DNA of 6,962 nucleotides from Alphaproteobacteria bacterium (GTDB taxonomy: Bacteria > Pseudomonadota > Alphaproteobacteria > RF32 > CAG-977), in NCBI GenBank assembly GCA_017476085.1, contig JAFVEJ010000158.1, positions 1-6,962 of the forward strand, given 5' to 3'. The notes under the pieces were generated by a model that was given only the letters and a program-made list of their open reading frames with translations, searched no databases and was not told where the DNA came from. Every line of letters starts with the position of its first letter. Within the stretch, counting starts at the first letter, position 1. This document shows, piece after piece, positions 5,770 to 6,962 of the stretch. The position numbers were made by a program, and so were the translations under genes.

Positions 5770-6962
5770 ATGAAAAATCAAAAAACGGCGGCATTGACCG
5801 CTTTGGCCGTGTTGTCCTGCCCGTTTTATGCGCAGGCGACGGAACAGGAATTATTAAATCGCATCAACCTGTTGGAAAACAGAATCAAAACTTTGGAAAC
5901 AAATCAAGCCCAACCCTCTTCAAAGGGAAGCGGACTAAGCGCTTTCAATCCGTATATCAGCGTCGTTTTGAACGGCGCGTACACGCATTATTCCCGTGAT
6001 GAAAAAGACATTCCAGGCTTTCAGGTCGGCGAAGAAGGCGAGTTTTCGGACAAAGGCTTCGGTCTGGGGGAATCTGAAATTATGATCGGGGCGAACGTTG
6101 ACGATAAATTTTCGGCGAACCTGACCGCCGCGATCGTCAGTGAAGACGGAGAAGACAAAATCGAATTGGAGTAGGCTTTTGTTCAATCCATCGGTTTGCC
6201 TTACGGAATCAGTTTCACGTTCGGCCGCTTAAAACCCGTTTTCGGCTATCTGAACGAAAAACACGCCCACACGGACGATTTCGCGGACAGACCGCTTCCG
6301 TACCGCGTGTTTCTGAACAATGCCTATAAAGATGACGGCGCGCAGGTGTCCGTTGTTCTGCCAACGGATTTCTATGCGGAAATCGGCGGCGGCGCGTATC
6401 GGGGCGGCTTTTTCCCCGCAGCGTACGAAGGTTCCGGCATCGGCGCGGCAAACGGCTATTTGCGCTTCGGCGGCGACATAACCGACAATCAGTCCTGGTT
6501 GGCGGGTGTTTCTTATCTTTATGCCAAAAGCAAAGACGCCGAACGACAAACGGAAGCTTTGACCTTTGACGGCAAAGATCATCTTTATGCCGCGTCTTTA
6601 AAATATTCCTACGCGCCGAACGGCAACAACAAACAAAGCGAATTCGTTCTTTCAGGCGAATATATGTTCCGCAACGAAAAGGGAGAATACGACGACAGAA
6701 ACGGTTCCGCCGGAGATTTTGACAGCAAGACTTCCGGTTGGTACGCGCAAAGCACGTTTAAATTCCTGACGAATTGGAAAATCGGTTACCGCTATGCGCA
6801 GATGAAACCGAAAAAAACGCCGGCGGCTTTGAATAACACTGTTTTAAATGCGGAACACCATAAACCGGAAATGCACTCGATAATGGCGGAATGGGACAAT
6901 TCCGAATTTTCGCGCATACGACTGCAGTACAATCGCGATAAGACCGGCTTTAAAAACGACAA
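5770..6962 (+). pseudogene. Outer-membrane beta-barrel protein (zinc-regulated receptor/porin-like), in-frame TAG, 3' end beyond window
   Basis: The ATG at 5770 has AAAAGGA at 5756-5762, seven bases upstream. A signal peptide (MKNQKTAALTALAVLSCPFYAQA) probably ends near residue 23. A short coiled-coil-like segment follows (TEQELLNRINLLENRIKTLETNQ, about 24-46), as in porin-type proteins anchored at the cell wall. The rest alternates beta strands rich in aromatic and Gly residues. Codon 135 is TAG (6172-6174) in KIELE-stop-AFVQSIGLPYG. The same frame then stays open for 262 codons to the window edge, with family-like blocks such as FGYLNEKHAHTDDFADRPLPYR and NNAYKDDGAQ. Proteins with these blocks are, from memory, annotated as zinc-regulated TonB-dependent outer-membrane receptors, although no TonB box or plug domain is visible here, so a porin-like barrel is equally possible. 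GAG or CAG to TAG would be a single change. The uninterrupted N-terminal piece is 5770-6174. Confidence 0.78.

Overview
The window looks like a mid-GC chromosomal segment from a Gram-negative bacterium. It has a non-mevalonate isoprenoid gene (ispF end) and a signal-peptide-bearing outer-membrane barrel protein. A gut or host-associated proteobacterium, possibly alphaproteobacterial, would fit, but the lineage is a low-confidence inference made without any database search.

Layout: (1) 1-240 (+) is the C-terminal half of IspF. It is followed, 14 bases later and with a good ribosome binding site, by a DUF1796-type gene (255-973, +) broken by a one-base shift in an A7 run. (2) 975-2409 (-) is a complete regulated unit for guanine deaminase: a promoter with a perfect TTGACA -35 box, a guanine-class purine riboswitch aptamer, a 13-bp intrinsic terminator with a T7 tail, a ribosome binding site, and guaD. 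The guaD N-terminal region carries two in-frame stops (TAG and TAA). (3) 2464-3867 (-) is an AT-rich multi-pass GT-C-type membrane glycosyltransferase. Upstream of it on the same strand is a class I SAM-dependent methyltransferase (3944-4564, -). (4) 4632-5363 (+) is an acyl-ACP thioesterase, divergent from the methyltransferase. (5) 5411-5689 (+) is a small exported or membrane-anchored protein with an HxxCxxC motif and a DUF2946-like RAPP ending. It precedes an outer-membrane barrel protein (5770 to the window end, +) with a coiled-coil-like N-terminus. The barrel gene resembles proteins annotated as zinc-regulated outer-membrane receptors and is interrupted by an in-frame TAG. A 13-bp hairpin lies between these two genes.

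The clearest new observation is the riboswitch. Its core (J2/3 GTTTCTAC and the specificity C before the P1 3' strand) is classical. However, the two G-C pairs that join loops L2 and L3 appear with strands exchanged (CC in L2, GG in L3), and the junction next to the ligand pocket deviates (G for A73, T/T for the C54-G72 pair). The terminator sits directly after P1 and does not overlap it, which suggests that ligand binding is compatible with termination. That is a puzzling sense for a guanine-consuming enzyme. The second theme is gene damage: three of eight genes are interrupted within 7 kb (one frameshift, three in-frame stops), although homologous sequence continues in frame or in the adjacent frame. 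Sequencing error, ongoing gene decay and stop-codon readthrough are all possible; the TAA in guaD argues against simple TAG reassignment.
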